From Defluviicoccus sp046348835 (GTDB lineage: Bacteria; Pseudomonadota; Alphaproteobacteria; Rhodospirillales; Defluviicoccaceae), in the NCBI GenBank assembly GCA_046348835.1, contig JAXMDM010000002.1, positions 1,054,001 to 1,118,000 of the forward strand: a stretch of 64,000 bases of DNA, written 5' to 3'. The notes beneath the pieces are model-generated. The model was given only the letters and a program-made list of their open reading frames with translations, did not search any database and was not told the origin of the DNA. The number at the start of each line of letters is the position of its first letter. Position 1 is the first letter of the stretch. The translations under genes and the position numbers were made by a program. Shown here piece after piece: positions 33,772 through 43,275 of this stretch.

Positions 33772-36700
33772 GGGCCCACGGGCCGGTGGTCTGGCCCGAG
33801 GCGATCCGGGTGAGGTCCGTAACCAGGGCGCGGACGCCGGACAGCCGGTCGCCCGGCGTTTCCAGATCGAGGCGGAACACCAGCTTGTGATCCGGCCGTA
33901 GCTTGCAGACCGGCCCATGGCGGCCGATGAAGGCGACGAGGCCGCTGGGGTTGGCGAAGACATTGTCGCGGAAGCCGATCACCGCGCCTTTCGGCCCCGC
34001 CTCCAGCCGTTCGATCCCGGCCCGGCGGCACAGCGCCTTGATCCCGACGATTTCGAGAAGGTTGTTCGCTTCCTCCGGAATCGGTCCGAAACGGTCGATG
34101 AGCTCGGCGGCGAAGGCATCGATGTCGGCCCGATCGGCGACCGAAGCGAGCCGGCGGTAAAGGCCGAGGCGAAGCCCCAGGTCGGGAACGTAGGCTTCGG
34201 GAATGAGGACGCTGAGCCCGACGGCGATCTGCGGGCTCCAGTCGTCGGCGCCGGCATCGGCGCCCTCGCCGCCCCGCGCCTCGGCGACGGCATCCTCCAA
34301 CATCTGCTGGTAGAGCTCGATGCCTACCTCGCGGATATGACCCGACTGCTCGTCGCCGAGAAGATTGCCGGCGCCGCGGATGTCGAGATCGTGGCTGGCG
34401 AGGGTGAAGCCGGCGCCCAACGCATCGAGCGCCTGCATCACCGAAAGCCGCTTCGCCGCCGTCGCCGTCAGTTTCTTTCGCGGCGGCAGGGTCAGGTAGG
34501 CGTAGGCGCGCAGCTTCGAGCGGCCGACCCGACCGCGCAGCTGGTAGAGCTGGGCAAGGCCGAACATATCGGCGCGGTGGATGATGATGGTGTTGACCGC
34601 CGGTAGATCGAGGCCCGATTCGATGATGTTGGTGGAAAGCAGCACGTCGAAGTTACGGTCGTAGAAGGCGCCGACGGCGGCCTCCAGGTCGCGGGGCGCC
34701 ATCCGCCCGTGCGCCTGGACGAGACGCACCTCCGGCACCAGCGCCGCCAGCATGGTCTGGACCTCCGCCAGGTCTTCGATCCGCGGACAGACATAGAAGG
34801 TTTGGCCGCCGCGCATCTGCTCGCGCAGGATGGCCTCGCGGGTCACCACCGGATCGAACTCCATGACGAAGGTGCGCACCGCCAGCCGGTCCACCGGCGG
34901 GGTGGTGATCAGGCTCATGTCGCGAACGCCGGCCAGCGCCATCTGCAGCGTCCGCGGAATGGGCGTCGCCGTCAGCGTCAGCACATGGACGTCGGCGCGG
35001 AGCTGCTTCAGGCGCTCCTTGTGGGAGACGCCGAAGTGCTGCTCCTCGTCGATGATCAAGAGGCCGAGGTCACGGAAGCGGATGTCCTTGGCGAGGAGGG
35101 CGTGGGTACCGACGACGATGTCGACGCTGCCGTCGGCGAGGCCGGCCTTCGCGGTGCGGACGGTTGCCGGCGGCACCAGCCTGGAAAGCTCCTCGATGCG
35201 TACCGGCAGGCCACGAAACCGGTCGACGAAGGTTCGATAGTGCTGGCGGGCGAGGAGCGTCGTCGGGACCACCACCGCCACCTGGCGACCCTCCAGGGCG
35301 ATGGCGAAGGCGGCGCGAAGCGCGATCTCGGTCTTGCCGAAGCCGACGTCGCCGCAGATCAGCCGGTCTGCGGGCCGGCCGCTGGCCAGGTCCCTCAGCA
35401 CGTCATCCACCGCGCGCAGCTGATCGTCGGTTTCGTCGTAGGGAAAGCGGGCGCAGAATTCGTCGAACGCGCCGTGCGGCGGCACCACCTCCGGCGCCTC
35501 CTTGATCGCCCGAAGCGCGGCGGTGCGAATGAGTTCGGCCGCGATCTCGCGGATACGCTGCTTGAGCTTCGCCTTCCGCGACTGCCAGGCCGCCCCGCCC
35601 AGCCTGTCCAGCACCACGCCTTCGGCGTCCGAACCGAAGCGGCTGATCATCTCGATGTTTTCGACCGGCAGGTAGAGCTTGTCGTCCTGGGCGTAGACAA
35701 TGCGCAGGCAGTCGTGGGGCGCGCCGCCGACGGACAGCGTCTCCAGCCCCTCGTAGCGGCCGATGCCGTGATCGGTGTGGACGACCAGATCGCCGGACGC
35801 CAGGGAGGTCGTTTCGGTGAGGAAGTTTTCCGGTCGCACACGCCGGGCCGCCCGGCGCGCCAGCCGGTCGCCGAAGATGTCCTCCTCGGTGAGGACGGCC
35901 AGATCGTCGGTGACGAACCCGTGGTCGATTCCGAGCACCGCCACCCCGACCCGGCGTCGATCGAGCCCCCGTGCTTCCGCGTCGTCGCCCACATGCACGG
36001 CATCGGGGAACCCGTGCTCGCGCAGCATGGCGCCGAGCCGCTCGCGCGATCCGCGACTGACCGCGGTGATCAGCACCCGCCGGCCGGCTGCCTGATGGTC
36101 GCGGATGCGGCCGATAACCAGATCGAGCAGATTGACGTCGGTCCGCTTGCGCGCCTCGGCGAAGTCGAGGGTCGTTCGGCCGCCGCCGTCGAATACCCGG
36201 GTTTCCCCCGCCTCCGCCGCAAACGGCAACAGGAAGCCGACCGGACGGTCGGCCAGGTGTGCATCGAGTTCATCCCGACCGAGGAACATCGAGGAAACCG
36301 GTACCGGCCAGTACGGTGCGCTGGCGCCGAAGCGACCGGTGTCCACGTCGCGCCTGGCGGCGAAATAATCCTCGATCGTCTCCAGCCGGGCGTCGATGGC
36401 CTGCTCGCCCATATGATCGATGATCACCGGCGCACCCGGCAGGTAGGTGAACAGGGTTTCCATCCGCTCGTGGAACAGCGGCAGCCAGTGCTCCATGCCG
36501 GCGTGGCGGCGGCCGGCGGAGATCGCCGCATAGAGCGGATCGTCGGCAACCTTGGCACCGGCGAGGGCGCGAAAGCCGGCGCGGAACCGGCGAATGCTGG
36601 CTTCGTCGAGGAGCACCTCGCTGACCGGCATCAACTGGGCGCTGTCTACTCGTGCCAGGGACCGCTGCGTCGTCGGATCGAAGGTGCGCAGGCTGTCGAT

Positions 36701-37273
36701 TTCGTCGCCGAACAGGTCGACCCGCAACGGTTCGCCGCGCCCCGGCGGAAATACATCGATGATTCCGCCGCGGACCGCGTAATCGCCCGCTTCGGTGACC
36801 GCCTCGACCCGGATGTAGCCGTTCGCCTGCAGAAAGCGCGCCAGGTCTTCGGCATCGAGCCGCTCGCCGAGGTCGAGACGGCGGCGGGCCTCCATCCATA
36901 CCGACGGCGGCGGCAGGCGCTGCAGGGCGGCGGCGACGGTCGTCAGCACGACCCGCGGGCCCGCGGCGTTGCCGGCGGCGGTGGCAAGGGCAGACAGCGT
37001 GTCGATGCGCCGGGCAACGATCTGCGGATTGGGCGATACACGGTCGTAAGGAAGGCAGTCCCAGGCCGGCAGCTCGTGAACCGCCACCTGCGGGGCGAAG
37101 AAGGCGAGCCCTTCGGCCAGACGGCTGAGCCTGACGTCGTCGCGGGCGACGACCAGAACGCCGGCGGGCATCCCCTCGGCGAGCCGGCCGATGAGCCTGG
37201 CATCCTCACCCGGTGGCGCCCCGGCGAGATTCAGCCGCCCGCGCCCGGCGAAGGCTGAAACTATATCTTTCAA
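33692..37273 (-). CDS. mfd: Transcription-repair coupling factor
   Basis: This 1193-residue ATPase removes stalled RNA polymerase and recruits UvrA to template-strand damage. Visible parts in order are a UvrB-like N-terminal module, the RNA polymerase interaction region (around DLVVHTDHGIGRYEGLETL), the RecG-like translocase with Walker A ICGDVGFGKTEIALR and DEEQ in IIDEEQHFGV, motif VI QLRGRVGRS, and the TRCF C-terminal domain. The start is TTG 37273, 10 bp after sdhE. The last 35 or so residues, including a run of six prolines, lie beyond the usual end and are encoded antisense to the lhgO-like gene. Confidence 0.95.
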   Translation of the reverse strand: MKDIVSAFAGRGRLNLAGAPPGEDARLIGRLAEGMPAGVLVVARDDVRLSRLAEGLAFFAPQVAVHELPAWDCLPYDRVSPNPQIVARRIDTLSALATAAGNAAGPRVVLTTVAAALQRLPPPSVWMEARRRLDLGERLDAEDLARFLQANGYIRVEAVTEAGDYAVRGGIIDVFPPGRGEPLRVDLFGDEIDSLRTFDPTTQRSLARVDSAQLMPVSEVLLDEASIRRFRAGFRALAGAKVADDPLYAAISAGRRHAGMEHWLPLFHERMETLFTYLPGAPVIIDHMGEQAIDARLETIEDYFAARRDVDTGRFGASAPYWPVPVSSMFLGRDELDAHLADRPVGFLLPFAAEAGETRVFDGGGRTTLDFAEARKRTDVNLLDLVIGRIRDHQAAGRRVLITAVSRGSRERLGAMLREHGFPDAVHVGDDAEARGLDRRRVGVAVLGIDHGFVTDDLAVLTEEDIFGDRLARRAARRVRPENFLTETTSLASGDLVVHTDHGIGRYEGLETLSVGGAPHDCLRIVYAQDDKLYLPVENIEMISRFGSDAEGVVLDRLGGAAWQSRKAKLKQRIREIAAELIRTAALRAIKEAPEVVPPHGAFDEFCARFPYDETDDQLRAVDDVLRDLASGRPADRLICGDVGFGKTEIALRAAFAIALEGRQVAVVVPTTLLARQHYRTFVDRFRGLPVRIEELSRLVPPATVRTAKAGLADGSVDIVVGTHALLAKDIRFRDLGLLIIDEEQHFGVSHKERLKQLRADVHVLTLTATPIPRTLQMALAGVRDMSLITTPPVDRLAVRTFVMEFDPVVTREAILREQMRGGQTFYVCPRIEDLAEVQTMLAALVPEVRLVQAHGRMAPRDLEAAVGAFYDRNFDVLLSTNIIESGLDLPAVNTIIIHRADMFGLAQLYQLRGRVGRSKLRAYAYLTLPPRKKLTATAAKRLSVMQALDALGAGFTLASHDLDIRGAGNLLGDEQSGHIREVGIELYQQMLEDAVAEARGGEGADAGADDWSPQIAVGLSVLIPEAYVPDLGLRLGLYRRLASVADRADIDAFAAELIDRFGPIPEEANNLLEIVGIKALCRRAGIERLEAGPKGAVIGFRDNVFANPSGLVAFIGRHGPVCKLRPDHKLVFRLDLETPGDRLSGVRALVTDLTRIASGQTTGPWALSVSAPPPPPPAPVKRSGRATRFRRG

Positions 37274-37283
37274 TCTATTGTGC

Positions 37284-37550
37284 TTACGGCTTGAACTGAA
37301 AAGTGAGCAAGCGGTGCATGACCGGATGGTCCAGCTCCGGCGGATAGGCGGAGCGGCCGGTGATCCAGGCGTTGAGATCGATATCGTCGTGCGTCATCAA
37401 GAGCCATTCCAGCCACGCCACCTCGTCGTCGGTCAGGCCGGAGAGGTGGGCATCGACGAACGCCCCGAACAGCAGGTCGTTTTCCTTCATCCCGGTATGG
37501 TGGCTGCGAAAGACTACCCGCTTTCGTCGCGTTTCGTTGGTGTCGTCCAT
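37284..37550 (-). CDS. sdhE: FAD assembly factor SdhE
   Basis: This 88-residue protein of the SdhE/Sdh5 family (DUF339) promotes covalent flavinylation of the succinate dehydrogenase flavoprotein. The signature region is RSHHTGMKENDLLFGAF, where GMKE corresponds to the RGxxE motif (here TGMKE). It continues with LEWLLMTHDDIDLNAWITG. It is immediately upstream of mfd on the same strand (10 bp) and divergent from recG, an arrangement common in alphaproteobacteria. Confidence 0.9.
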   Translation of the reverse strand: MDDTNETRRKRVVFRSHHTGMKENDLLFGAFVDAHLSGLTDDEVAWLEWLLMTHDDIDLNAWITGRSAYPPELDHPVMHRLLTFQFKP

Positions 37551-37643
37551 ATCCGATTCCCCGAAGCCGGCCTAGGATATAGACAGGCGTCCGTCGCCTG
37601 TCAGCCGTTTCGTCCGTCCCGCCTCCGATCCGGGTCCTGCCCG

Positions 37644-39731
37644 ATGCGTCCGGAACCCCTCTTCCCGCTGTTCGCTCCGGTCCGCTCGCTTCCCGGCGTG
37701 GGCACCCACATGGCCGGGCTGCTGGAACGCCTGGCCGGGCCGAGGCTGATCGATCTTCTTTGGCATCTGCCCGCGGGCGTCGTCGATCGGCGCCCGGTGC
37801 CGGCGGCGGCAGCGGCGGAGCCCGGTACCACGGCGACGCTGGCGCTGCGGGTCGAAGCCCATCAGCCGCCCCGATCGGCCCGGCAGCCATACCGCGTCCG
37901 CTGCCGCGAGGCGGCCGCCCCGGACGAGGTCTCCCTCGTCTTCTTCCACCCGAGGCCCGACTATCTGGAGCGGACGCTGCCGGTGGGAGCCGTTCGTGTC
38001 GTCAGCGGCGTCGTTGAAGCCTACAACGGCGCCTTGCAGATCACACACCCCGATTACATCGTCGCGCCGGAACGCGCGGCGTCGATCCCCGCCTTCGAGC
38101 CCGTCTATCCGCTGACGGCGGGGATCAGCAACAAGGTGTTGCGACGGCTGATGGAGGCGGCCCTGGCCCGTACGCCGGTGCTGCCGGAGTGGCTCGATCC
38201 GACCCTGGTGGCGAGACGCGGCTGGCCGGCATGGCGGGACGGCCTGGCGGCGGCGCACGCACCGCCCGACGCGGCCGGGCTCGATGCCCTGTCGTCGGCT
38301 CGCAGCCGGCTCGCCTATGACGAACTGCTCGCCACCCAGTTGGCCCTGTCGCTCACCCGCGCCCGGGCGAAGCGGGAGTCGGGCCGCTCGGTAGGGGCCG
38401 ACCCGGCGGTGCGGGACCGCCACCTCTGCGCCCTCCCGTTCCGATTGACCGCCTCCCAGCGGCAGGCGCTGGCCGAAATCAGCGCCGACATGGCGGCGCC
38501 GACGCGCATGCTCCGCCTGCTGCAGGGGGACGTGGGCAGCGGCAAGACGGTGGTCGCCGGGCTCGCCATGCTGGCCGTCGTCGCCGGCGGGCACCAGGCG
38601 GCGCTGATGGCGCCGACGGAACTTCTCGCCCGCCAGCACGAAAAGACGCTGGCGCCCATGGCCGAGGCGGCAGGCGTCCGCCTCGCCCTTCTCACCGGCC
38701 GCGGTCGCGGGACGGCCCGCGACAGGGTGCTGGCCGGCCTCGCCTCGGGCGAGATCGCCCTCGTCGTCGGCACCCATGCGCTGGTCCAAGACCAGGTCTC
38801 GTTCGCCGATCTGGCGCTGGTGGTCATCGACGAGCAGCACCGCTTCGGTGTCCACCAGCGGCTGACCCTGGGCTCGAAGGGGGCCACCGCCGACGTGCTG
38901 GTGATGACCGCAACGCCCATCCCGCGGACCTTGATGCTCGCCGCCTACGGCGATCTGGACGCCTCCAGGATCACCGAGAAGCCGCCCGGTCGCCGGCCGG
39001 TCACCACGCGGGCGGTCCCGCTCGATCGCCTCGAGGAGGTGATCGCGGCCATTGGCCGGGCGCTCGGGGACGGCGCCAAGGTCTACTGGATCTGCCCCCT
39101 CGTCGCCGCCTCGGAAACGCTCGACGCCGCCGCCGCGGAGAGCCGCCACGCCCAACTGGCGGAGCGTTTCGGCGCTCGCGTCGGCCTGGTGCACGGGCGC
39201 CTCGCCGGCGCCGAGAAGGACCGGGTGATGCGCGCCTTCGCCGAGGGCGGCATCGACCTCCTCGTCGCCACCACCGTCGTCGAGGTCGGTGTCGATGTGC
39301 CGCGGGCGACGGTGATGGTGATCGAGCACGCCGAACGCTTCGGCCTCGCCCAACTGCATCAGTTGCGCGGACGGATCGGCCGCGGCCGCCAGCCCTCCAC
39401 CTGCATTCTGCTCTATGCCGGGCCGCTCACCGAGACCGCCCGGGCCCGCCTCCGCATCCTGCGGGAGACCGAGGACGGGTTCCTCATCGCCGAGGAAGAT
39501 CTCCGGCTGCGCAGCGCCGGCGAGCTGCTGGGTGTACGCCAATCGGGCCTGCCGGCCTTCCGCATCGCCGACCTGGCGCTGCACGCCGACCTGCTGCCGA
39601 TGGCCCGCGACGACGCGCAGCTCGTCCTTGACCACGATCCGGACCTGACGGGGCCGCGGGGTCGTGCGCTACGGCTGTTGCTCTACCTCTTCGAACGAGA
39701 AACCGCGATCGAGTATCTGCGTTCCGGGTGA
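37644..39731 (+). CDS. recG: ATP-dependent DNA helicase RecG
   Basis: This 695-residue branch-migration helicase remodels stalled replication forks. The N-terminal wedge/OB domain starts PLFPLFAPVRSLPGVGTHMA. Walker A is LLQGDVGSGKTVVAGLA, the DExH box is VVIDEQHRFGVHQR, motif III is TATPIPRTL, and motif VI is QLHQLRGRIGRG. ATG 37644 is chosen; the frame is open further upstream but without family sequence. It is divergent from sdhE-mfd, placing two related fork and transcription repair motors back to back. Confidence 0.95.
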   Translation: MRPEPLFPLFAPVRSLPGVGTHMAGLLERLAGPRLIDLLWHLPAGVVDRRPVPAAAAAEPGTTATLALRVEAHQPPRSARQPYRVRCREAAAPDEVSLVFFHPRPDYLERTLPVGAVRVVSGVVEAYNGALQITHPDYIVAPERAASIPAFEPVYPLTAGISNKVLRRLMEAALARTPVLPEWLDPTLVARRGWPAWRDGLAAAHAPPDAAGLDALSSARSRLAYDELLATQLALSLTRARAKRESGRSVGADPAVRDRHLCALPFRLTASQRQALAEISADMAAPTRMLRLLQGDVGSGKTVVAGLAMLAVVAGGHQAALMAPTELLARQHEKTLAPMAEAAGVRLALLTGRGRGTARDRVLAGLASGEIALVVGTHALVQDQVSFADLALVVIDEQHRFGVHQRLTLGSKGATADVLVMTATPIPRTLMLAAYGDLDASRITEKPPGRRPVTTRAVPLDRLEEVIAAIGRALGDGAKVYWICPLVAASETLDAAAAESRHAQLAERFGARVGLVHGRLAGAEKDRVMRAFAEGGIDLLVATTVVEVGVDVPRATVMVIEHAERFGLAQLHQLRGRIGRGRQPSTCILLYAGPLTETARARLRILRETEDGFLIAEEDLRLRSAGELLGVRQSGLPAFRIADLALHADLLPMARDDAQLVLDHDPDLTGPRGRALRLLLYLFERETAIEYLRSG

Positions 39732-39755
39732 GACTTCCGTCCCGGCAGGGCCGGT

Positions 39756-40634
39756 TCAATCGGCGACGAGAAAGTCGTCGAGTGCGGCCAACGTCTCCTC
39801 CGGACACTCCTCCGGCAGGTAGTGGCCGCAGGGCAGTGCCCCGCCCCGCACGTCCACCGCCCGCTCCCGCCAGATCGCGAGCGGATCGTAACTGCGGTGG
39901 ACCAGCCCATGCTCGCCCCAAAGGACGAGGACGGGACACCGGATCCGTCGGTCGATGTCGGCCTCGTCGTGCTCCAGATCGATCGAGGCGGCGGCGCGGT
40001 AGTCCTCGCAGGACGCATGGATGGCCGCCGGATCGCGGAATGCCTCGAGATAAGCGGCGATCGCCTCGTCGCCGAACACCGACTTGTCCGGACCGCTCCA
40101 CTGGTTGAGCTTATGGCGAATGTAGAAGTCGGGGTCGGCGCCGATCAGGTGCTCGGGCAATCCGCGCTCCTGGATCAGGAAGAACCAGTGGTAGTAGCCG
40201 GTGGCGACGGCCTTATCGACGGTGGCGAACACGGTGCGGGTCGGCACGATGTCGAGAAAGGCAACCCGGCTCACTCGCTCCGGATGGTCGAGGACCAGGC
40301 GATGCGCCACCCGGCCGCCGCGATCGTGACCCACCAGTTGGAAGCGGGGGAAGCCGAGCGTCCCCATCAGTTCCACCTGATCGATCGCCATCGTTCGTTT
40401 GGCATAAGCCGCATGGGTCGCATCCGAGGGCGGCTTGCCGCTGGCGCCGTAGCCGCGAAGATCGCTGCAGACGACGGTGAACCGGTTGGCCAGCCGGCCG
40501 GCGATCTTGTGCCAGATGACGTGGGTCTGCGGATAGCCGTGGAGGAGCAGCACCGGTGGGCCGCTGCCGCCGATGCGGGCGTGGATCGTCGTTCCACCGA
40601 CGGCCAGATCACGGCTTTCAAATTCCTCGAACAT
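39756..40634 (-). CDS. Fluoroacetate dehalogenase-like alpha/beta hydrolase
   Basis: This 292-residue alpha/beta hydrolase matches the haloacetate dehalogenase type (EC 3.8.1.3). Against the known residues of the Rhodopseudomonas palustris enzyme, the nucleophile D104, carboxylate-binding R105 and R108 (GHDRGGR), D128, halide-pocket H149, W150 and Y212, and the base H271 (CGHYLPEE) are all present at corresponding positions. This is much stronger than a general hydrolase call and predicts hydrolytic removal of a halide from haloacetate; other epoxide or ester substrates are possible. ATG 39756-40634 is read on the minus strand and converges on recG. Confidence 0.82.
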   Translation of the reverse strand: MFEEFESRDLAVGGTTIHARIGGSGPPVLLLHGYPQTHVIWHKIAGRLANRFTVVCSDLRGYGASGKPPSDATHAAYAKRTMAIDQVELMGTLGFPRFQLVGHDRGGRVAHRLVLDHPERVSRVAFLDIVPTRTVFATVDKAVATGYYHWFFLIQERGLPEHLIGADPDFYIRHKLNQWSGPDKSVFGDEAIAAYLEAFRDPAAIHASCEDYRAAASIDLEHDEADIDRRIRCPVLVLWGEHGLVHRSYDPLAIWRERAVDVRGGALPCGHYLPEECPEETLAALDDFLVAD

Positions 40635-40787
40635 TCCGGCCGTCCTTCGCCCAGGGCACAGGCCGGCCAAGTATGCCACAGTGCGGGCGCAAAGGCATAA
40701 GGCCGCGGGTGGGCGGGCCTTTATCGGTGTTCCTTTCGGCCCAGATCGGCGATCATCCGCATCGCGCGCCGCCCCCGCCCCATCTTC

Positions 40788-41303
40788 ATGTCCATGGAAC
40801 TGGATCCCCTCGCCGTCGATCCGCCCATCAGCAAGGACGAAATCCGCCCGGGTCGCACCTATCCGGAGCGGCCGCTCATCGGTGTGGGCGTCGTCGTGTT
40901 TCGAGGGGACCGGGTCCTGTTGATCCGGCGGCGAAATCCGCCACGAGCGGGGGAATGGAGCCTGCCCGGCGGCCTGCAGCGCTTGGGCGAGACGATCGCC
41001 GATGCGGCGCGACGGGAGGTGGCCGAGGAGACCGGCATCGAGATCACGGTTGCGGGCGTGGTCGATGTGGTCGATCTGGTGGAACCTGACCCCGACGGGG
41101 TCCGTATCCGCTATCATTACACGCTGGTCGACGTAAGCGCCGAATGGCTGGCGGGTGAGCCGGTGGCGGCAAGCGATGCGGCGGAGTGCCGCTGGTTTAC
41201 CGCCGAGGAAGCCTGCGACCTGGGCTTATGGGCGGAGACGGTGCGCATCATCCGACTGGCGCTGCACCGGCGCTCGGTTTCGCCGATGGACGGCCGCGGG
41301 TAA
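40788..41303 (+). CDS. NUDIX hydrolase
   Basis: This 171-residue protein has the Nudix box GGLQRLGETIADAARREVAEETGI (G-x5-E-x7-REVxEExG, given here in parts: GETIADAARREVAEETGI). The preceding IGVGVVVFRGDRVLLIRR is the typical first strand. The substrate, an NDP-X compound, cannot be predicted. ATG 40788 is used; ATG 40794 is possible. The TAA stop shares one base with the ATG of the next gene, so the genes are translationally coupled. Confidence 0.88.
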   Translation: MSMELDPLAVDPPISKDEIRPGRTYPERPLIGVGVVVFRGDRVLLIRRRNPPRAGEWSLPGGLQRLGETIADAARREVAEETGIEITVAGVVDVVDLVEPDPDGVRIRYHYTLVDVSAEWLAGEPVAASDAAECRWFTAEEACDLGLWAETVRIIRLALHRRSVSPMDGRG

Positions 41304-42040
41304 TGCGCCACGGCGTCGCCCTGCTGCTGGCGGCCTCCTTCCTCTGGGTACGGCCCGCTGGCGCCGCCGAACTGGTCGCCTCCCTCTCCAATCACCTGGT
41401 CGCCATCACCACCGGTTTCACCGGCTCGAGCGTGCTCCTCTTCGGCGCCACCGACGGCAGCGGGGACGTGGTCGTCGTCGTCCGCGGTCCGGAAGCGGCC
41501 GAGGTGGTGCGCCGCAAGGCGCGCCGGCTCGGTATCTGGATGAACGAACAGGAGGTGATCTTCGACCAGGTCCCGGGCTACTACGCCGTCGCCAGCAGCC
41601 AGCCGTTGCCGATGATCTTTCCTGCCCCGACGGCGGCGTTCCACCAAGTGGGGGTCGAGAACCTCCGACTGGTGCCGAGGGGAACCGAGCCGCCCGACGT
41701 CACCGCCTCCTTCCGCGCCGCCCTGATCCGCAGCAAGCAACGTGATCGCCTTTACGGCAGCACCGCCGGCGAGATCCGCTTCCTCGGCAACCGCCTATTC
41801 CGTACCGACATGTGGATCCCCGCCAATGCGCCGGTCGGGACCTATACGGTCAATGCCTATCTGGTCCGCGACGGCGAGGTGGTCAGCGCCGAGATTACCC
41901 CCCTGATCGTCAGCCGCGTCGGCTTCGAGGCGGGGGTATTCGATTTCGCCCATCGGTACAGTGCCGCCTATGGTATCCTCGCCGTTCTGATCGCCGCCGC
42001 CGCCGGATGGGTGGCCAGTGTCCTGTTCCGCAAGGGATGA
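41303..42040 (+). CDS. TIGR02186-type membrane protein
   Basis: This 245-residue protein has an N-terminal signal (VALLLAASFLWVRPAGA), a periplasmic beta-rich region containing ITTGFTGSSVLLFGA and VVVVRGPEAAEVVRRKARRLGIWMN, and one C-terminal membrane helix (YGILAVLIAAAAGWVASVLF). This is the pattern of the alphaproteobacterial family TIGR02186, often beside sulfite-exporter-like TauE/SafE genes; no such transporter is here. Function is unknown. It is coupled to the NUDIX gene upstream (TAATG) and the USP gene downstream (ATGA). Confidence 0.78.
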   Translation: MRHGVALLLAASFLWVRPAGAAELVASLSNHLVAITTGFTGSSVLLFGATDGSGDVVVVVRGPEAAEVVRRKARRLGIWMNEQEVIFDQVPGYYAVASSQPLPMIFPAPTAAFHQVGVENLRLVPRGTEPPDVTASFRAALIRSKQRDRLYGSTAGEIRFLGNRLFRTDMWIPANAPVGTYTVNAYLVRDGEVVSAEITPLIVSRVGFEAGVFDFAHRYSAAYGILAVLIAAAAGWVASVLFRKG

Positions 42041-42576
42041 GCCGGAGGTCGTTGACGGCCGTGTCCGAGACAGACGAGAGCGGGGTCGGAGGGGATGCGG
42101 CGGTCCCGGCGCCGCCCCCGCAGCGCACGTTCCTTTGCGTCGTCGACGAGAGCGAGGAACTGCATCAGGCGCTGCGCTACGCCTGCCGCCGGGCGAAGAG
42201 CACCGGAGGCCGGGTCGCCCTCCTCTACGTTATCGAGCCGGTCGAGTTCCAGCACTGGATGGCGGTGGGCAACCTGATGGCGGAGGAACGGCGGGAACAG
42301 GCCGAGGAAATGCTGCAGGTGGTGGCGACCGTCGTGCAGAAGCTTTCGGGCGCAACCCCGGTGATCTTCATCCGCGAGGGAACGCTGACCGAAGAGCTGA
42401 TGGCCCTGGTGGGGGCGGAGCCCGATCTGTCCATCCTCGTGCTGGGCGCCTCCGTCGGCTCCGAGGGGGTGGGCAAGGTGATCGGCTATGTGATGAAGCG
42501 CATCGCCCGCCTGCCGATCCCGGTGACCATCGTTCCGGGCGGCCTCAGCGACGAGCAGATCGACGCGATCTGTTAG
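42037..42576 (+). CDS. Universal stress protein (UspA family)
   Basis: This 179-residue protein has one Usp domain after a 30-residue Ser/Pro-rich N-terminus. The domain starts FLCVVDESEELHQALRYACR and contains the ATP-loop-like LVLGASVGSEGVGKVIGYV, followed by IPVTIVPG. The G-x2-G-x9-G(S/T) loop is only partly kept, so ATP binding is uncertain. ATG overlaps the previous stop (ATGA). It converges on rpe with 9 bp between stops. Confidence 0.85.
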   Translation: MSRRSLTAVSETDESGVGGDAAVPAPPPQRTFLCVVDESEELHQALRYACRRAKSTGGRVALLYVIEPVEFQHWMAVGNLMAEERREQAEEMLQVVATVVQKLSGATPVIFIREGTLTEELMALVGAEPDLSILVLGASVGSEGVGKVIGYVMKRIARLPIPVTIVPGGLSDEQIDAIC

Positions 42577-42585
42577 GTCGGTCGC

Positions 42586-43239
42586 TCAGCGGGGCCGGAG
42601 CGCCGCGATCGTCCGTTGGTAATCGCCATCAACGAAGACGGCGCTCCCGGCGACCAGAACGGTGGCACCCGCGCCGATGACGGCGGGCGCGGTTTCGGCG
42701 TTGATGCCGCCATCCACCTCCAGCTCGATCGGCCGATGGCCGATCATCCGCCGGATCAGGCGGATCTTGTCCAGTTGGGTCGGGATGAAGGACTGGCCGC
42801 CGAAGCCGGGGTTGACCGTCATCACCAGGATCAGGTCGAGGCGGTCGAGCACGTGATCGAGCACCGCCGGCGGCGTTGCCGGGTTGAGCGATACGCCGGC
42901 GCGCTTGCCGAGCGACCGGATCATTTGCAGGCTCCGGTCCAGATGGCGGTCGGCCTCGGCGTGAACGGTGATGATGTCGGCGCCGGCCTCGGCATAGGCG
43001 GCCAGATAGGGCTGGGCCGGGTCGATCATCAGGTGCACGTCGAAGGGCTTTTCCGAGTGGGGCCGCAGCGCCCGGATCACCAGCGGACCGATGGTCAGGT
43101 TGGGAACGAAGTGGCCGTCCATGACGTCCACGTGCACCCAGTCGCACCCCGCCCGGTCGATCGCCCGCACCTCCTCGCCCAGCCGGGCGAAGTCGGCGGA
43201 GAGGATCGAGGGCGCGATCTTGACCGGTCGCTGCGCCAT
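42586..43239 (-). CDS. rpe: Ribulose-phosphate 3-epimerase
   Basis: This 217-residue TIM-barrel enzyme interconverts ribulose 5-phosphate and xylulose 5-phosphate. Motifs are IAPSILSADFARLG, HVDVMDGHFVPN, FDVHLMI, MTVNPGFGGQSFI and EVDGGIN. ATG 43239 gives the usual start; a TTG at 43269 would bring it within 6 bp of tkt. It is the last gene of the run prk-tkt-rpe, so it supplies pentose phosphate interconversion next to transketolase. Confidence 0.94.
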   Translation of the reverse strand: MAQRPVKIAPSILSADFARLGEEVRAIDRAGCDWVHVDVMDGHFVPNLTIGPLVIRALRPHSEKPFDVHLMIDPAQPYLAAYAEAGADIITVHAEADRHLDRSLQMIRSLGKRAGVSLNPATPPAVLDHVLDRLDLILVMTVNPGFGGQSFIPTQLDKIRLIRRMIGHRPIELEVDGGINAETAPAVIGAGATVLVAGSAVFVDGDYQRTIAALRPR

Positions 43240-43275
43240 TCGTGCGGTGTCGTCGGTTTCCTCGGCCAATCTCCC

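Noticed and set aside
34709..37258. Very long plus-strand open frame (849 codons) opposite mfd
   Set aside because: It is the antisense shadow of a GC-rich gene. The minus strand encodes full-length Mfd with all motifs, and the plus frame shows no family sequence.
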